Shown here: one piece after another, positions 29,022 to 38,195 of the stretch | How the letters are laid out: every line of letters begins with the position of its first letter | How positions within the stretch are numbered: the first letter of the stretch is position 1 | Assembly: GCA_002433235.1 (NCBI GenBank) | Contig: DJHS01000020.1 | Location: 11,043-75,042, forward strand | Direction: 5' to 3' | Length of the DNA stretch: 64,000 nucleotides | Source: UBA6614 sp002433235 | Lineage (GTDB): Bacteria > Verrucomicrobiota > Verrucomicrobiia > Limisphaerales > UBA1100 | The notes under the pieces: generated by a model | What the model was told of the DNA's origin: nothing | What the model saw: only the letters and a program-made list of their open reading frames with translations | Database searches by the model: none | Program-made: the position numbers and the translations under genes

Positions 29022-29954
29022 ATGGACCCCGTTTCCATGATCCGGTCGCGCCGGGCCATTCGCGGCATTTCCGCAATTTTGTTGCCGTTCCAGATCGACG
29101 GTAATCCCGATTGGGTGGGATTTGCCGCCCATGTGCAGCGTACGGTGGCTGCTGGGTTGGTCCCGGCAGTGAACATGGACACTGGCTTTGGCAATCTCAT
29201 TGACGATGCCACCCGGCGGCAGGCACTGGAGTTGACCCGGGCGGAGACTGACGATTTCGTGGCTGGCGCCTTCGTGGGTGATGAGCCCGGGGCGAGTTTC
29301 AATGCGCCGGAATATTTGCGCCAAATGGAGATGATCCAGTCGCATGGGGGCACACCTGTGATTTTCCAATCCTTTGGTCTTACTGGTCAGGCCGACGATG
29401 TTATCGTGGCCAGCTACGCGCACTTGGCAGACCAGGCCGATGCCTTGATTGGATTTGAACTGAGCGATGTGTTTGCACCGTTCGGGAAGATTTATTCGCT
29501 GGAGGTTTATCGCGGATTGCTGGGCATTGAGCGGCTGATTGGCGCAAAGCATTCCTCGCTGAACCGTGATCTGGAATGGCAGCGGCTCCGGATGCGGGAT
29601 GCCGAGCGCCCGGACTTTCGCGTGTTTACCGGCAACGATCTGGCCATCGACATGGTTATGTACGGCAGCGACTACTTGCTTGGTCTCAGCACTTTTGCGC
29701 CCGACATATTTGCCAAGCGCGACGCGGCTTGGGTGGCTGGTGATCCAGCATTTTACGAATTGAACGATTGGCTGCAATACCTCGGCTTTCTGGCGTTCCG
29801 TCCGCCCGTGCCAGCCTACAAGCACTCGGCGGCCATGTTTCTGAAACTGCGCGGCCAGATCGAATGCGATGCCACGCATCCGAGTTCACCGGTGCGTCCC
29901 GAGTCGGACCGCGAACTCTTGAGGCAAATTGCGGAACAATTGCACGCTGCATGA
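29022..29954 (+). CDS. dihydrodipicolinate synthase-like (DapA family) lyase
   Basis: A 310-residue class I aldolase-fold protein of the DapA/N-acetylneuraminate lyase superfamily. The core reads VNMDTGFGNLIDDATRR, the barrel strand VAGAFVGDEPGAS, and the likely Schiff-base lysine is in RLIGAKHSSLNRDLEW. The canonical GTTGE and YxxP motifs of true DapA are not obvious, so lysine-pathway function is doubtful. I start at MDPVSMIRSRR (29022), two codons past the secA stop. Its stop overlaps the start of the next gene (ATGA at 29951-29954), so the two are translationally coupled. Confidence 0.75.
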   Translation: MDPVSMIRSRRAIRGISAILLPFQIDGNPDWVGFAAHVQRTVAAGLVPAVNMDTGFGNLIDDATRRQALELTRAETDDFVAGAFVGDEPGASFNAPEYLRQMEMIQSHGGTPVIFQSFGLTGQADDVIVASYAHLADQADALIGFELSDVFAPFGKIYSLEVYRGLLGIERLIGAKHSSLNRDLEWQRLRMRDAERPDFRVFTGNDLAIDMVMYGSDYLLGLSTFAPDIFAKRDAAWVAGDPAFYELNDWLQYLGFLAFRPPVPAYKHSAAMFLKLRGQIECDATHPSSPVRPESDRELLRQIAEQLHAA

Positions 29955-31429
29955 GCGAGCCCTTCAAGCTGGTCCGGATTCCGTCGCTCAAGACGGTGGA
30001 GGATTTTCGGGCGCACGTTGCGTCACTTAGCGTGGAGATTCCGTGCGAGGATGAGATCGTCCAAACGGATTCGCCCCTTGGCCAGCCGTTGTCTGTTCCG
30101 GTGATCAACGGCAAGACACTGGGCAACCGCGTGGCTCTGCATCCCATGGAAGGTTGGGATGGGACCACCAGCGGCGGCGTTACTGATCCCATGCGGCGGC
30201 GCTGGCGGCGCTTTGGCGAAAGTGGTGCAAAGTTGATTTGTGGAGCCGAGGCCATGGCGGTGCGACCTGATGGCCGGGCCAACCCGAACCAGTTGGTCAT
30301 CAATGAAGCCAATCGCGCCGGCTTGGCGGAATTGCGAAACCTGCTGCTGTCAGCCCATCGTGAACGCTACGGTGACACCAGCGATCTGGCACTAGGATTT
30401 CAGCTGACGCATTCGGGGCGGTTCTGTCGCCCCAACGAAAAATTTACCTACGAGCCGCGCGTTGCTTACCGACACCCGATTCTGGATGAGAAGTTCAAGG
30501 TGTGTGGGGACGAGGCGGTTTGGACGGACACCGAGGTGGAGGAGTTGATTATGGATTTCGTACGGGCCGCACACATTGCCCGTGAGGTGGGTGCGGATTT
30601 CGTGGATATCAAGCACTGCCATGGATACCTGTTACATGAATTTCTCGGGGCCTACACGCGGGAAGGCCGGTATGGCGGGAGTTTTGAAAACCGCACGCGC
30701 ATCCTACGTGAAATTGTGGAGGGCATTCGCTCGGACGGAAACGACATCGACTTGGCCGTGCGGCTGAGTACGTTTGATATGGTGCCACACCGGCCGGATG
30801 AACGCTTGTCTAAGCCGGGCAAATTGGGGCCGGGTGTGCCGGAGCAACACGCCACGCCTTACCCATACCAGTTTGGAGTGGATCACGATGACCCGACGCG
30901 CATTGACTTGCGCGAGTCATTTGACTTTGTGGCTCTCTGTGGCCAGTTGGGGGTCAAGCTACTGAACACCACGGCGGGGTCGCCATACTACACCCCGCAC
31001 TTGCAGCGCCCGGCGTCCTATCCTCCCAGCGATGGCTACCAGTCGGCGCATGATCCTCTGATCGACTTGGCGCGGCAGATAGATGCGGTTCGTCAAATCA
31101 AGGCGCGACTGCCTGAAGGCATGGCGGTCATCGCCTCAGGCCTCAGTTACTTGCAGGAATTTTTGCCGTATGTGAGCCAAGCCTTGATTCGCGAGGGATG
31201 GACGGATTATGTGGGATTGGGCCGTGTGGTGTTGAGCTATCCGGATGTGCTGATGGCCGCGATGGAGCAAGGGGATCTGGAAAAACGCCAGATTTGCCGC
31301 ACGTTTAGTGACTGTACCACGGCCCCACGAAAAGGCCTGCCCAGTGGGTGTTTCCCCTTGGATGATTTCTATGCACAGGGAGAGGATGCTGCGCGGCTGA
31401 AGGAATTCAAGCGGAGGCAAACCGACTGA
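29951..31429 (+). CDS. old yellow enzyme-type NADH:flavin oxidoreductase
   Basis: A 492-residue FMN-dependent TIM-barrel oxidoreductase, longer than typical OYE at about 360 residues. FMN-binding landmarks include NRVALHPMEGWDGTTSGGVTD at the N-terminal side, GFQLTHSGRFCRP with the active-site histidine, DFVDIKHCHGYLLHEFLG for the barrel, and VIASGLSYLQEF and YVGLGRVVLSYPDVL for the C-terminal phosphate-binding end. It is translationally coupled to the DapA-like gene. Together they may act on a carbon compound: the first makes or cleaves a C-C bond and this one reduces an alkene or performs a 2,4-dienoyl-type reduction. That pairing is inference. Confidence 0.8.
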   Translation: MSEPFKLVRIPSLKTVEDFRAHVASLSVEIPCEDEIVQTDSPLGQPLSVPVINGKTLGNRVALHPMEGWDGTTSGGVTDPMRRRWRRFGESGAKLICGAEAMAVRPDGRANPNQLVINEANRAGLAELRNLLLSAHRERYGDTSDLALGFQLTHSGRFCRPNEKFTYEPRVAYRHPILDEKFKVCGDEAVWTDTEVEELIMDFVRAAHIAREVGADFVDIKHCHGYLLHEFLGAYTREGRYGGSFENRTRILREIVEGIRSDGNDIDLAVRLSTFDMVPHRPDERLSKPGKLGPGVPEQHATPYPYQFGVDHDDPTRIDLRESFDFVALCGQLGVKLLNTTAGSPYYTPHLQRPASYPPSDGYQSAHDPLIDLARQIDAVRQIKARLPEGMAVIASGLSYLQEFLPYVSQALIREGWTDYVGLGRVVLSYPDVLMAAMEQGDLEKRQICRTFSDCTTAPRKGLPSGCFPLDDFYAQGEDAARLKEFKRRQTD

Positions 31430-31444
31430 CACAAAGCAAGGGTT

Positions 31445-32461
31445 CTACTCCTCAGGAAACGGCTCGTAGGGCATCGTGGCGACAACGGCATCAATCTGCC
31501 CGCCATTCGTCCTCACTTGCAGCTTTGTGCCTGGCTTACAGGACTCGCGTTGAATGATGGCCAAGGCGGCTCCGGCTTCCGTGGCAACACTGGACAATCG
31601 GCCCACCACCTTGTCATTCAGCACAACTTCGTCGGCGATGGAAGCCGCCCCGGTCAGCCGCAGGCCGCGCAGGAGTTTTCTCACCTGCCCGTAAGTGCGT
31701 ATGCGGGCGATGATTTCCTGACCAATGTAGCACCCCTTCGAGTAACTGATGGCACGCGATTCTAAGCCCCCTTCCGGTGGCAGGTTTGCCACTGTTAAGT
31801 CGGCGCCGAAGCGCGGAATGGTTGCCAGAATACGCGCCTGCTCAAACGACGCTTCGCTGCAATGCAAGGCGATGACTGACAGCTTGTCCTGCCATTCGGC
31901 AACCTGTTCCGTGGCCAAGAACAGGTCGAAGCCCGCAGTGCCCAAGCGCGGCTGGTTAATGACGTATATGTCCTCATCTTCCAGGGCGACTGAATACGGG
32001 GATCTAGGACACGGCAAATCCAGTTTGTCTAGTGCCGCAGGGGACTCCGGGCCTTGGATGCTCAACAGTTTAAAATGAGGCGCGACATCGGCTATCTCCA
32101 CGTCTTCCGTGATCACGTATTTCTCCAGCCGTTCGCGAACGGGCCCCGCGAGGTCGGGCTCGAAATCCAGCAGCAACTCCTCAGCCAGCCGGTAGACAAA
32201 TAGGTCGGACTCCATTTTGCCCTTCGCGTTTACAAGCGCGGCGTAGCAGCCGGTATTCTCCGTCAGGGCCTCAATATCGTTGGTCACCTGTCCATGAAGG
32301 AACTTGACACGATCGTCTCCCAATACGCACAGCCGTGAGCGGCTGGAGAAATCCAGCCAACCTACGCTTTGCCTCAACGCTTCGAATTCATCCTGCACGC
32401 GCCGATGACAGCAGTTTTGGCTGTCTGCTCCAAGATGTTTTGCTGGGCCATGGTTTTTCAC
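31445..32461 (-). CDS. ygfZ: folate-dependent YgfZ/GcvT-like protein
   Basis: A 338-residue member of the YgfZ family, which uses folate to support assembly or repair of iron-sulfur clusters such as that of MiaB. The hallmark KGCYIGQE motif is present within ISYSKGCYIGQEIIAR, and FLHGQVTNDI and GKMESDLFVYRL are conserved. The start is uncertain: the frame opens with GTG at 32461, while an ATG at 32451 lies in another frame and a second GTG is at 32398. It is convergent with the OYE gene and divergent from gpmA. The aconitase at the right edge is one of several Fe-S enzymes that might depend on such help. Confidence 0.88.
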   Translation of the reverse strand: MKNHGPAKHLGADSQNCCHRRVQDEFEALRQSVGWLDFSSRSRLCVLGDDRVKFLHGQVTNDIEALTENTGCYAALVNAKGKMESDLFVYRLAEELLLDFEPDLAGPVRERLEKYVITEDVEIADVAPHFKLLSIQGPESPAALDKLDLPCPRSPYSVALEDEDIYVINQPRLGTAGFDLFLATEQVAEWQDKLSVIALHCSEASFEQARILATIPRFGADLTVANLPPEGGLESRAISYSKGCYIGQEIIARIRTYGQVRKLLRGLRLTGAASIADEVVLNDKVVGRLSSVATEAGAALAIIQRESCKPGTKLQVRTNGGQIDAVVATMPYEPFPEE

Positions 32462-32517
32462 GGTGAGGCGGGTCTTTTGCGTGACAGGGCACGAGGCCGC
32501 CGTTACATTGCGCCGCC

Positions 32518-33264
32518 ATGCACAAGTTGGTTTTACTTCGCCACGGCCAGAGTCAATGGAACTTGGAAAACCGGTTTACCGGTTGGCACGATGTGGACTT
32601 GACCGAGCAGGGCCGCGAGGAGGCTCGCGCCGCCGGCAGGGTTTTAAAGGAAAACGGTTTTGTGTTCGACAAGGCGCACACCAGCGTCCTCAAGCGTGCC
32701 ATCCGCACGTTGTGGATTGCACTGGATGAACTGGACCAGATGTGGATTCCCGTGCGGCGCGACTGGCGCTTGAACGAGCGCCACTACGGCGCGTTGCAAG
32801 GGCTGAACAAGGCGGAGACAGCCGAGGAACACGGTGAGGAACAAGTGCTCATCTGGCGGCGTGCGTATGACATCCCGCCGCCCGCGCTGGAGGCCTCGGA
32901 CGAACGCTACCCGGGGCACGACCTGCGCTATGCCAACCTCTCGAGTGAAGAGTTGCCGCTCACGGAGTGCCTGAAAGATACCGTGGACCGGTTTTTGGCC
33001 TACTGGCACGAGTCGATTGCGCCGGAGATTCGCGAGGGCAAGCGTGTTATCATCGCCGCCCATGGCAACAGCTTGCGGGCCTTGGTGCAGTATCTTGATG
33101 GTTTATCGGAGGAGGATGTTTTAAAGTTGAACATTCCTACCGGCATGCCGCTGGTGTATGAGTTGGATGCAGATTTGAAACCGATCAAGAATTATTACTT
33201 GGGTGACGAGGAGGCGGTGAAGGCAGCCATGGAAGCGGTGGCTAACCAAGGGAAGGCAAAGTAG
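32518..33264 (+). CDS. gpmA: 2,3-bisphosphoglycerate-dependent phosphoglycerate mutase
   Basis: A 248-residue glycolytic mutase interconverting 3- and 2-phosphoglycerate. The phosphohistidine signature LVLLRHGQSQWNLENRFTGWHDVDLTEQG is at residues 4-32, with H9 as the phospho-acceptor. The conserved LNERHYGALQGLNKAE and the second histidine in IIAAHGNSLRALVQYLDG are present. Length and order match the dPGM (GpmA) branch. It starts at the ATG at 32518 with no strong ribosome site. A sugar nucleotidyltransferase follows 55 bases later, likely unrelated in pathway. Confidence 0.95.
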   Translation: MHKLVLLRHGQSQWNLENRFTGWHDVDLTEQGREEARAAGRVLKENGFVFDKAHTSVLKRAIRTLWIALDELDQMWIPVRRDWRLNERHYGALQGLNKAETAEEHGEEQVLIWRRAYDIPPPALEASDERYPGHDLRYANLSSEELPLTECLKDTVDRFLAYWHESIAPEIREGKRVIIAAHGNSLRALVQYLDGLSEEDVLKLNIPTGMPLVYELDADLKPIKNYYLGDEEAVKAAMEAVANQGKAK

Positions 33265-33319
33265 CGGGGCCGATGTGCCCGGCTTGCAAGGCTAAGTCGC
33301 CGGCCGAAAAATCCAACCG

Positions 33320-34066
33320 ATGAAAGCCGTCATCCTTGCCGCCGGAAAGGGCACGCGCATGGGGGCGCTGACGGAGGAATTGCCCAAGCCCATGCTCCGG
33401 GTGAATGGACGGCCTATCCTGGAGCATATCTTGAAGGGACTGCGAGATGCGGGGTTTTCTGAATTCTGCTTTATCACTGGCTGGAAGGCGGAGGTGATCG
33501 AGAATTTTTTTGGAGATGGCTCGGACTGGGGGGTGTCGGTTTCCTATGTGCGGCAGGTTGTACAGGACGGGACTGGAAAGGCACCCGAGCTGGCGCGTGA
33601 GTTCGTGGGGGAAGATTTTTTTCTGCTGACGTACGGGGACATTTTGGTGAAGCCGGAGACGTATCGGCGCATGCTGGAACGTTGGGAGGAAGGCGAGTTC
33701 AGTGGGTTGGTTACAGTGACCGGCAGCGAGGATGTGACGAAGGGGGGATTGTTTTTCTTTGATGAGGGCTTTTGCCTGACCCACTTGGTTGAGAAACCGT
33801 CTGCTGTCGCCTTGGAGGAACTTCGAGCCGAGGGATGGCTTCGGGAAGAAATGCCGGCCTGGTATAACGCCGGAATTTATTTATTTGAACCGGGATTGTT
33901 TGATTATACCGTCGGCTTAGAGAAATCACCAAGGGGAGAGTATGAGTTGACCGATGCCTTGGCGGGTTTGATTTCAGCGGGCGGGACGGTGGCCGGGTTG
34001 GAAATTGGGGGACGTTGGGTGGACGTGCGGGATCCCGAGGTGCTGCGAAAACTGGAGGAAGGCTGA
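33320..34066 (+). CDS. sugar nucleotidyltransferase
   Basis: A 248-residue nucleotidyltransferase that activates a sugar phosphate with an NTP for polysaccharide or cofactor synthesis. The signature MKAVILAAGKGTRMGALTEELPKPML is at 1-26. The acidic metal site is LTYGDILVKPETY, and WYNAGIYLFEPGLFDY and YELTDALAGLI complete the fold. It is shorter than RmlA or GlmU and lacks a left-handed helix, so it is a stand-alone enzyme. The sugar is not determined; mannose-1-phosphate and glucose-1-phosphate are both possible. manA lies elsewhere in the window at 47.8 kb. Confidence 0.85.
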   Translation: MKAVILAAGKGTRMGALTEELPKPMLRVNGRPILEHILKGLRDAGFSEFCFITGWKAEVIENFFGDGSDWGVSVSYVRQVVQDGTGKAPELAREFVGEDFFLLTYGDILVKPETYRRMLERWEEGEFSGLVTVTGSEDVTKGGLFFFDEGFCLTHLVEKPSAVALEELRAEGWLREEMPAWYNAGIYLFEPGLFDYTVGLEKSPRGEYELTDALAGLISAGGTVAGLEIGGRWVDVRDPEVLRKLEEG

Positions 34067-34334
34067 AAAGGCCTAGCCGATTTTCTGGCCGGCTGTAGCA
34101 GGCCCGCGCGAGGAGAATTTGAAAAAACCGCCCGTGAGCCAAGGGGTGAACCGAGTCCCGCGGGCGGATGCCAATCCCAGCCGGCACTCCCGAAGGCATT
34201 CCGGCCAGGTCAATGCCTGATGGCCAAGGCATGGGCACGGATTGCGCCCGCGCAAAAACTAACGCGCTTTGCCCCCGGGGCAACCCATAAATGCGGGGTG
34301 TTTTCGACAAGTTGTCGACGATCTCGCCGGAGGC
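34067..34334 (-). other. structured 3' region downstream of trigger factor
   Basis: Between convergent genes. On the minus strand it contains several hairpins: a UUCG-capped stem (GCCGG...CCGGC around CCTTCGGG, about 34180-34206), GGCATT...AATGCC, TGCC...GGCA, and ends with a strong terminator. The density of paired elements in about 180 bases suggests either a long structured 3' untranslated region or a small RNA. I compared it by eye with 6S, SRP, tmRNA and RNase P cores and found no match. Confidence 0.4.
34122..34167 (-). terminator. intrinsic terminator for trigger factor transcript
   Basis: On the minus strand CCGCCCG (34167-34161) pairs with CGGGCGG (34134-34128), with further partial pairing inside the loop, followed by TTTTTT (34127-34122). 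It ends the leftward tig transcript and lies about 170 bases after its stop codon. Confidence 0.75.
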
Positions 34335-35699
34335 TCAACCGTGTGAGTGCGAGTGGGAATGGTCGTCCTCGGCGGGTGGTGTGGGATCAATCTCCTTCAC
34401 CTCCGCTTTCTCCACAAGAAAGGCTGCCACCTTGTCATGCAGGATGCCGTTGACGATTTCCGGCACGCCATTGGTTTCCTGAACTTTCTTGAAAAATTCC
34501 TGTGGCTCCATGTTGTTGCGTTGTGCCAACTGGACGATATGGGCCGTGATTTCCTCCTGCTTGGCCTCGATTTCCTCCGCCTTGGCAATGGCTTGAATGA
34601 TGTATGCCAGCTTGACCCGGTCTTGAGCCGCCATATTGGCGTTGGCGTAAATCTGTTCCTTGTTCCGTTCAATCTCCGCCTTGTCTATGCCGCGCTGTTG
34701 GTTTTGCTGCACAATATTATAGACTAGGCTCCGCGTTTCTTCCGCCAAGACCGATTCCGGCAAATCCTTTAGTTCCGTGCTGTCGATCACTGTTTCCAGC
34801 AGTTGCGCTCGTAAGTCACTTTCGGCTTTGTTGCGCCGGTCTGTCTCCAAGTCGTTGCGCACTCCTTCGCGCAGCTTGTCCAAACTCTCGGCACCCCAGC
34901 CCTTGGCAAACTCGTCATTCAATTCAGGCAACTGTTTTTCCTTCACCTCCACCAATTCCACCGCATATTCCCCTTTGCGACCCGAGAGATCCTTGGACAC
35001 GAAGTCCTCGGGAAATTCCACCGAGACATCCCTTTTCTCCCCTGCTTTGGCTCCCACCAATTGCGCGGTGAAGCCTGGGATAAAATGATCGTGCTCCGCC
35101 TCCGCGTACACGTGCAGCCAGTATTTGTTTTGCTCCGTCAGGCCCCGCGCCGTGGGCGCAAAGTCCGTCAGCGGTTTGCCCTCCGAAGTGCCGGAGTAGT
35201 TCACCACCACGTAGTCGTTGTCCTGCACGCCGCGCTCCACGTTCTCGTATTGCGCCCGTTGGTCGCGCAGCGCATCCAGCGCCTTGTTCAGGTCTGTGTC
35301 CGTTACCTCCACGCGCTCTCGTTGCCCCTTCAGGCCCTTGTACTCCGGCAACTCAAAGACCGGCTTGACCTCCAGCGTGGCAGCGAACTGCAACGGTTCC
35401 CCTTTTGCAAACTGGATCTCCTCCACGTCCGGCTGAGTCACCGGCTCAATGTCTTTCTCCTTCAAGGCGCGTTGATAGGCGTCGGACATCAGCTGCTTCT
35501 TCACTTCCTCGCCGATCTGGTTGCTGAAGGCCGCCACCACCTTGTCTTTGGGTGCCTTGCCTTTGCGGAAGCCCGGCAGGTTGGCCTGCTTGCGAAACTG
35601 GCCCGCCACGCGCTCGAACGCCTCGTCCACCTTTTCCACGGGCACATCCACGCGCAATTGTTTCTTGCACGGCGAAAGATCAATCAATTCAACATTCAC
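34335..35699 (-). CDS. tig: trigger factor, ribosome-associated prolyl isomerase chaperone
   Basis: A 454-residue chaperone that meets nascent chains at the ribosome exit. The ribosome-binding signature is PGFRKGKAPKDKV (about residue 43). The FKBP-like domain is around 155-245 (DNDYVVVNYSGTSEG, FTAQLVGAKAGEKRDVSVEFPED). The helical SurA-like C-terminal domain follows and ends with an unusual histidine-rich tail (DDHSHSHSHG) that may bind metal. I prefer the GTG at 35699 because AAAGGA lies about seven bases upstream and NVELIDLSPCKK is the usual N terminus; the frame extends to 35753. Unlike many bacteria it is not upstream of clpP. Confidence 0.93.
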   Translation of the reverse strand: MNVELIDLSPCKKQLRVDVPVEKVDEAFERVAGQFRKQANLPGFRKGKAPKDKVVAAFSNQIGEEVKKQLMSDAYQRALKEKDIEPVTQPDVEEIQFAKGEPLQFAATLEVKPVFELPEYKGLKGQRERVEVTDTDLNKALDALRDQRAQYENVERGVQDNDYVVVNYSGTSEGKPLTDFAPTARGLTEQNKYWLHVYAEAEHDHFIPGFTAQLVGAKAGEKRDVSVEFPEDFVSKDLSGRKGEYAVELVEVKEKQLPELNDEFAKGWGAESLDKLREGVRNDLETDRRNKAESDLRAQLLETVIDSTELKDLPESVLAEETRSLVYNIVQQNQQRGIDKAEIERNKEQIYANANMAAQDRVKLAYIIQAIAKAEEIEAKQEEITAHIVQLAQRNNMEPQEFFKKVQETNGVPEIVNGILHDKVAAFLVEKAEVKEIDPTPPAEDDHSHSHSHG

Positions 35700-35836
35700 G
35701 ACAATTCCTTTGCAAAAGCGGCTCAACCTAGAAGCGGTATCCGCCCTCGTCAAGTTTGGAGGTTGGTCCGTTCCGGTGGGATTTTCCTCGACGATGAATT
35801 TTCAAACGCTAGGTTCGTCCCTCCATTTCCAGATCA

Positions 35837-38113
35837 ATGAAGACTCGCATCGTTTCCCTTCTTCTCATTTCCATCACAGCCATCGTCCAAGCCCAGGATG
35901 TACCGGCGTGGCGGCAAAAACTTTCGCGGCATTTGCAGGCCGATTTTCCCTATACCAAGGCGGCCATTCGGGCCAATTTCCCCGGCGGCAATGTGGCCAA
36001 CAAGGGCATGGCCATCATCGTTGGGCGCGAGGCGTTCATGTGCTTCGACACAGACCTGCTCCGCTGGTCCGCCGGCTGGACGGGCAACTACATCACTGAC
36101 GAGGGTGTGAGCTACCGCGGCAACCACGGTGCCAGCCCACGTGTTGCCGGCGACCAAAAATTCGGCGTCTCGAATATCGCCGGCTGGGCCGACCTCAAGG
36201 GATCCTTTGTTGATCCGCGCCCGGAGCCATTCGGTCCCATTCCTGCAGGCCAAGCTCAGTGGCGCGGTTGTTACGTGGCGGATGACAAGGTCGTGCTTAG
36301 TTACACCGTGCGTGGCATCAATTTTTTGGAGCAACCCGGCAGCATTGAAAAAGACGGCCAAACAGCTTTCGTTCGCAGCCTGCGACATGATGCCTTGACC
36401 GGTGGCGTGGCGGCGCTCGTTTGCGAGGTGGAAGGCGCCAAGGGCCGTGTGGACGGCCAAATGGCCACCCTCACCGCTGGCGGCCAAGTGACCAAGGTGT
36501 TCGCCTCCAAGGGCAAGCTGGAGATTCAGGAAAACAAGCGGGTGGTCCTGCATCTCATCAAGGGGACGAAGGCCGGCGACTTGATCCTAATCCTGTGGCG
36601 GGGCGCGGAGGCCGATGCCGGAAAATTTGCCGCCCTTGCCAAGACACCCGTCAAGGCCTCCTTTCCCAAAGCCGGCAAAAACCGCTGGCCTGAGCCCGTG
36701 GTCACCAAGGGGACCCTGAACACCAGCCAGACGCCTGATGGCGCCTATGTGACCGATACCATCACCTCGCCCGAGAAGAATCCGTGGAACCGCCGCGTGC
36801 GTTTTGGAGGCTTGGACTTTTTCAGTGATGGCGATCGGGCCGCGCTCTCCACTTGGGATGGGGATGTGTGGATTGTCTCCGGCTTGAAAAGCAAGGAACT
36901 CGCCGAGTTGAAATGGACCCGCTTTGCCAGCGGCGGCTTTGAAACCCTTGGCCTCAAGATCGTGGACGATGTCGTTTACACCTCCGGCCGGGACGAGATG
37001 ACCCGTTACCACGACACCAACAAGGATGGTGCTGCCGATTATTACGAGAGCTTCAACAACCAAATCACTAGCTCTCAGGGCTTTCACGAGTTCGTATTCG
37101 ATTTGCATACGGATGCTGAGGGTAATTTTTACACCATCAAGGCCGGCCCGGTGCGCGGTGGTGGTCGCGGATTTGGAGGTGGCGGCGGCAACGGCCACGT
37201 CTCCGCCCATGCCGGTGCCTTGCTGAAAATTGACAAGTATGGCCGGCAACTCACTGTGGTGGCCACGGGCTTTCGTGCGCCCAACGGCATGGGGGTCGGC
37301 CCCGAGGGCCAGCTCACCAGCGGTGACAACGAAGGCACTTGGATGCCCCGTTGCCCCATCAACTGGGTTCAGCCCGGCGGTTTTTATGGAGTGGAAGACT
37401 TGGCTCACAAGAAACCGCAGCCGCCACACCACAAGCCCTTATGCTGGCTCGACAAGGGCTGGGACAATTCCGGTGGCGGCCAGGAATGGGTCACCAGCAA
37501 GAGCTGGGGGCCCTTCGCTGGTGAACTGCTCCACACCAGCTACGGCCGGTCCTCGTTGTATTTGGTTTTAAAACAAAATCTGGGGGGAGGCAACTTGCAG
37601 GGGGGGGTGGTTAAGTTCCCGCTGCGCTTCACTAGTTCCGCCATGCGGCCGCGTTTCAGCCCGCATGACGGGCATCTCTATGTCGCCGGACTCAAGGGGT
37701 GGCAGAGCAACGCCGCGCGTATCACCGGTCTCGACCGGGTGCGCTACACGGGCAAGCCAGTCCAAATGCCCCGAGGTCTTTGGGTGGACAAAAATGGCGT
37801 GCACATTACGTTCACTCAGCCAGTGGATGCAAAGACTGCCGCGGATCCGGAAAACTATGCCATCACCCGTTGGAACTATCGGCGGACCAACGCCTATGGC
37901 TCCCCCACCTTCAAGGTCAGCGATCCCAATCAGCGCGGCAACGAGTCCGTGACCATCACCGCCGCCAAACTTTCGGCAGATAAGAAAACCGTCACCCTCA
38001 CCGTGGAAGACCTGCAACCGTGCGACCAGCAGCTTATTCGCTTCAACATCGACACGGTCTCCGGTGCGAACATTCGCACCGAGATCATGCACACCATCCA
38101 CGCGGTGAAGTAG
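35837..38113 (+). CDS. secreted PVC-type dehydrogenase-like protein (DUF6797-like)
   Basis: A 758-residue exported protein typical of Verrucomicrobia and Planctomycetes. Residues 1-19 are a signal peptide (MKTRIVSLLLISITAIVQA). About 25-240 resembles the DUF6797 domain. From about 330 it is a beta-propeller like glucose/sorbosone dehydrogenases (VRFGGLDFFSDGDRAALSTWDGDVWIVSG, GFRAPNGMGVGPEGQLTSGDNEGTW). A Gly-rich segment (GGGRGFGGGGGNGHVS) interrupts it near 440. The final part is a beta domain. It precedes the five-haem cytochrome by 82 bases, suggesting that it oxidises a sugar-like substrate and passes electrons to the cytochrome. The substrate and cofactor are unproven. Confidence 0.8.
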   Translation: MKTRIVSLLLISITAIVQAQDVPAWRQKLSRHLQADFPYTKAAIRANFPGGNVANKGMAIIVGREAFMCFDTDLLRWSAGWTGNYITDEGVSYRGNHGASPRVAGDQKFGVSNIAGWADLKGSFVDPRPEPFGPIPAGQAQWRGCYVADDKVVLSYTVRGINFLEQPGSIEKDGQTAFVRSLRHDALTGGVAALVCEVEGAKGRVDGQMATLTAGGQVTKVFASKGKLEIQENKRVVLHLIKGTKAGDLILILWRGAEADAGKFAALAKTPVKASFPKAGKNRWPEPVVTKGTLNTSQTPDGAYVTDTITSPEKNPWNRRVRFGGLDFFSDGDRAALSTWDGDVWIVSGLKSKELAELKWTRFASGGFETLGLKIVDDVVYTSGRDEMTRYHDTNKDGAADYYESFNNQITSSQGFHEFVFDLHTDAEGNFYTIKAGPVRGGGRGFGGGGGNGHVSAHAGALLKIDKYGRQLTVVATGFRAPNGMGVGPEGQLTSGDNEGTWMPRCPINWVQPGGFYGVEDLAHKKPQPPHHKPLCWLDKGWDNSGGGQEWVTSKSWGPFAGELLHTSYGRSSLYLVLKQNLGGGNLQGGVVKFPLRFTSSAMRPRFSPHDGHLYVAGLKGWQSNAARITGLDRVRYTGKPVQMPRGLWVDKNGVHITFTQPVDAKTAADPENYAITRWNYRRTNAYGSPTFKVSDPNQRGNESVTITAAKLSADKKTVTLTVEDLQPCDQQLIRFNIDTVSGANIRTEIMHTIHAVK

Positions 38114-38195
38114 GCCCCGGCAGTTGCCCTTGGGGCGCGGCGTTCGCGAACTCGACACGAGGACGGGCGTCGTTTACAAGAGACCCACCGCTGAC

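Noticed and set aside
33711..34310. 199-codon minus-strand frame beyond trigger factor
   Set aside because: It lies over the terminator hairpins and the sense nucleotidyltransferase gene and has no motif.
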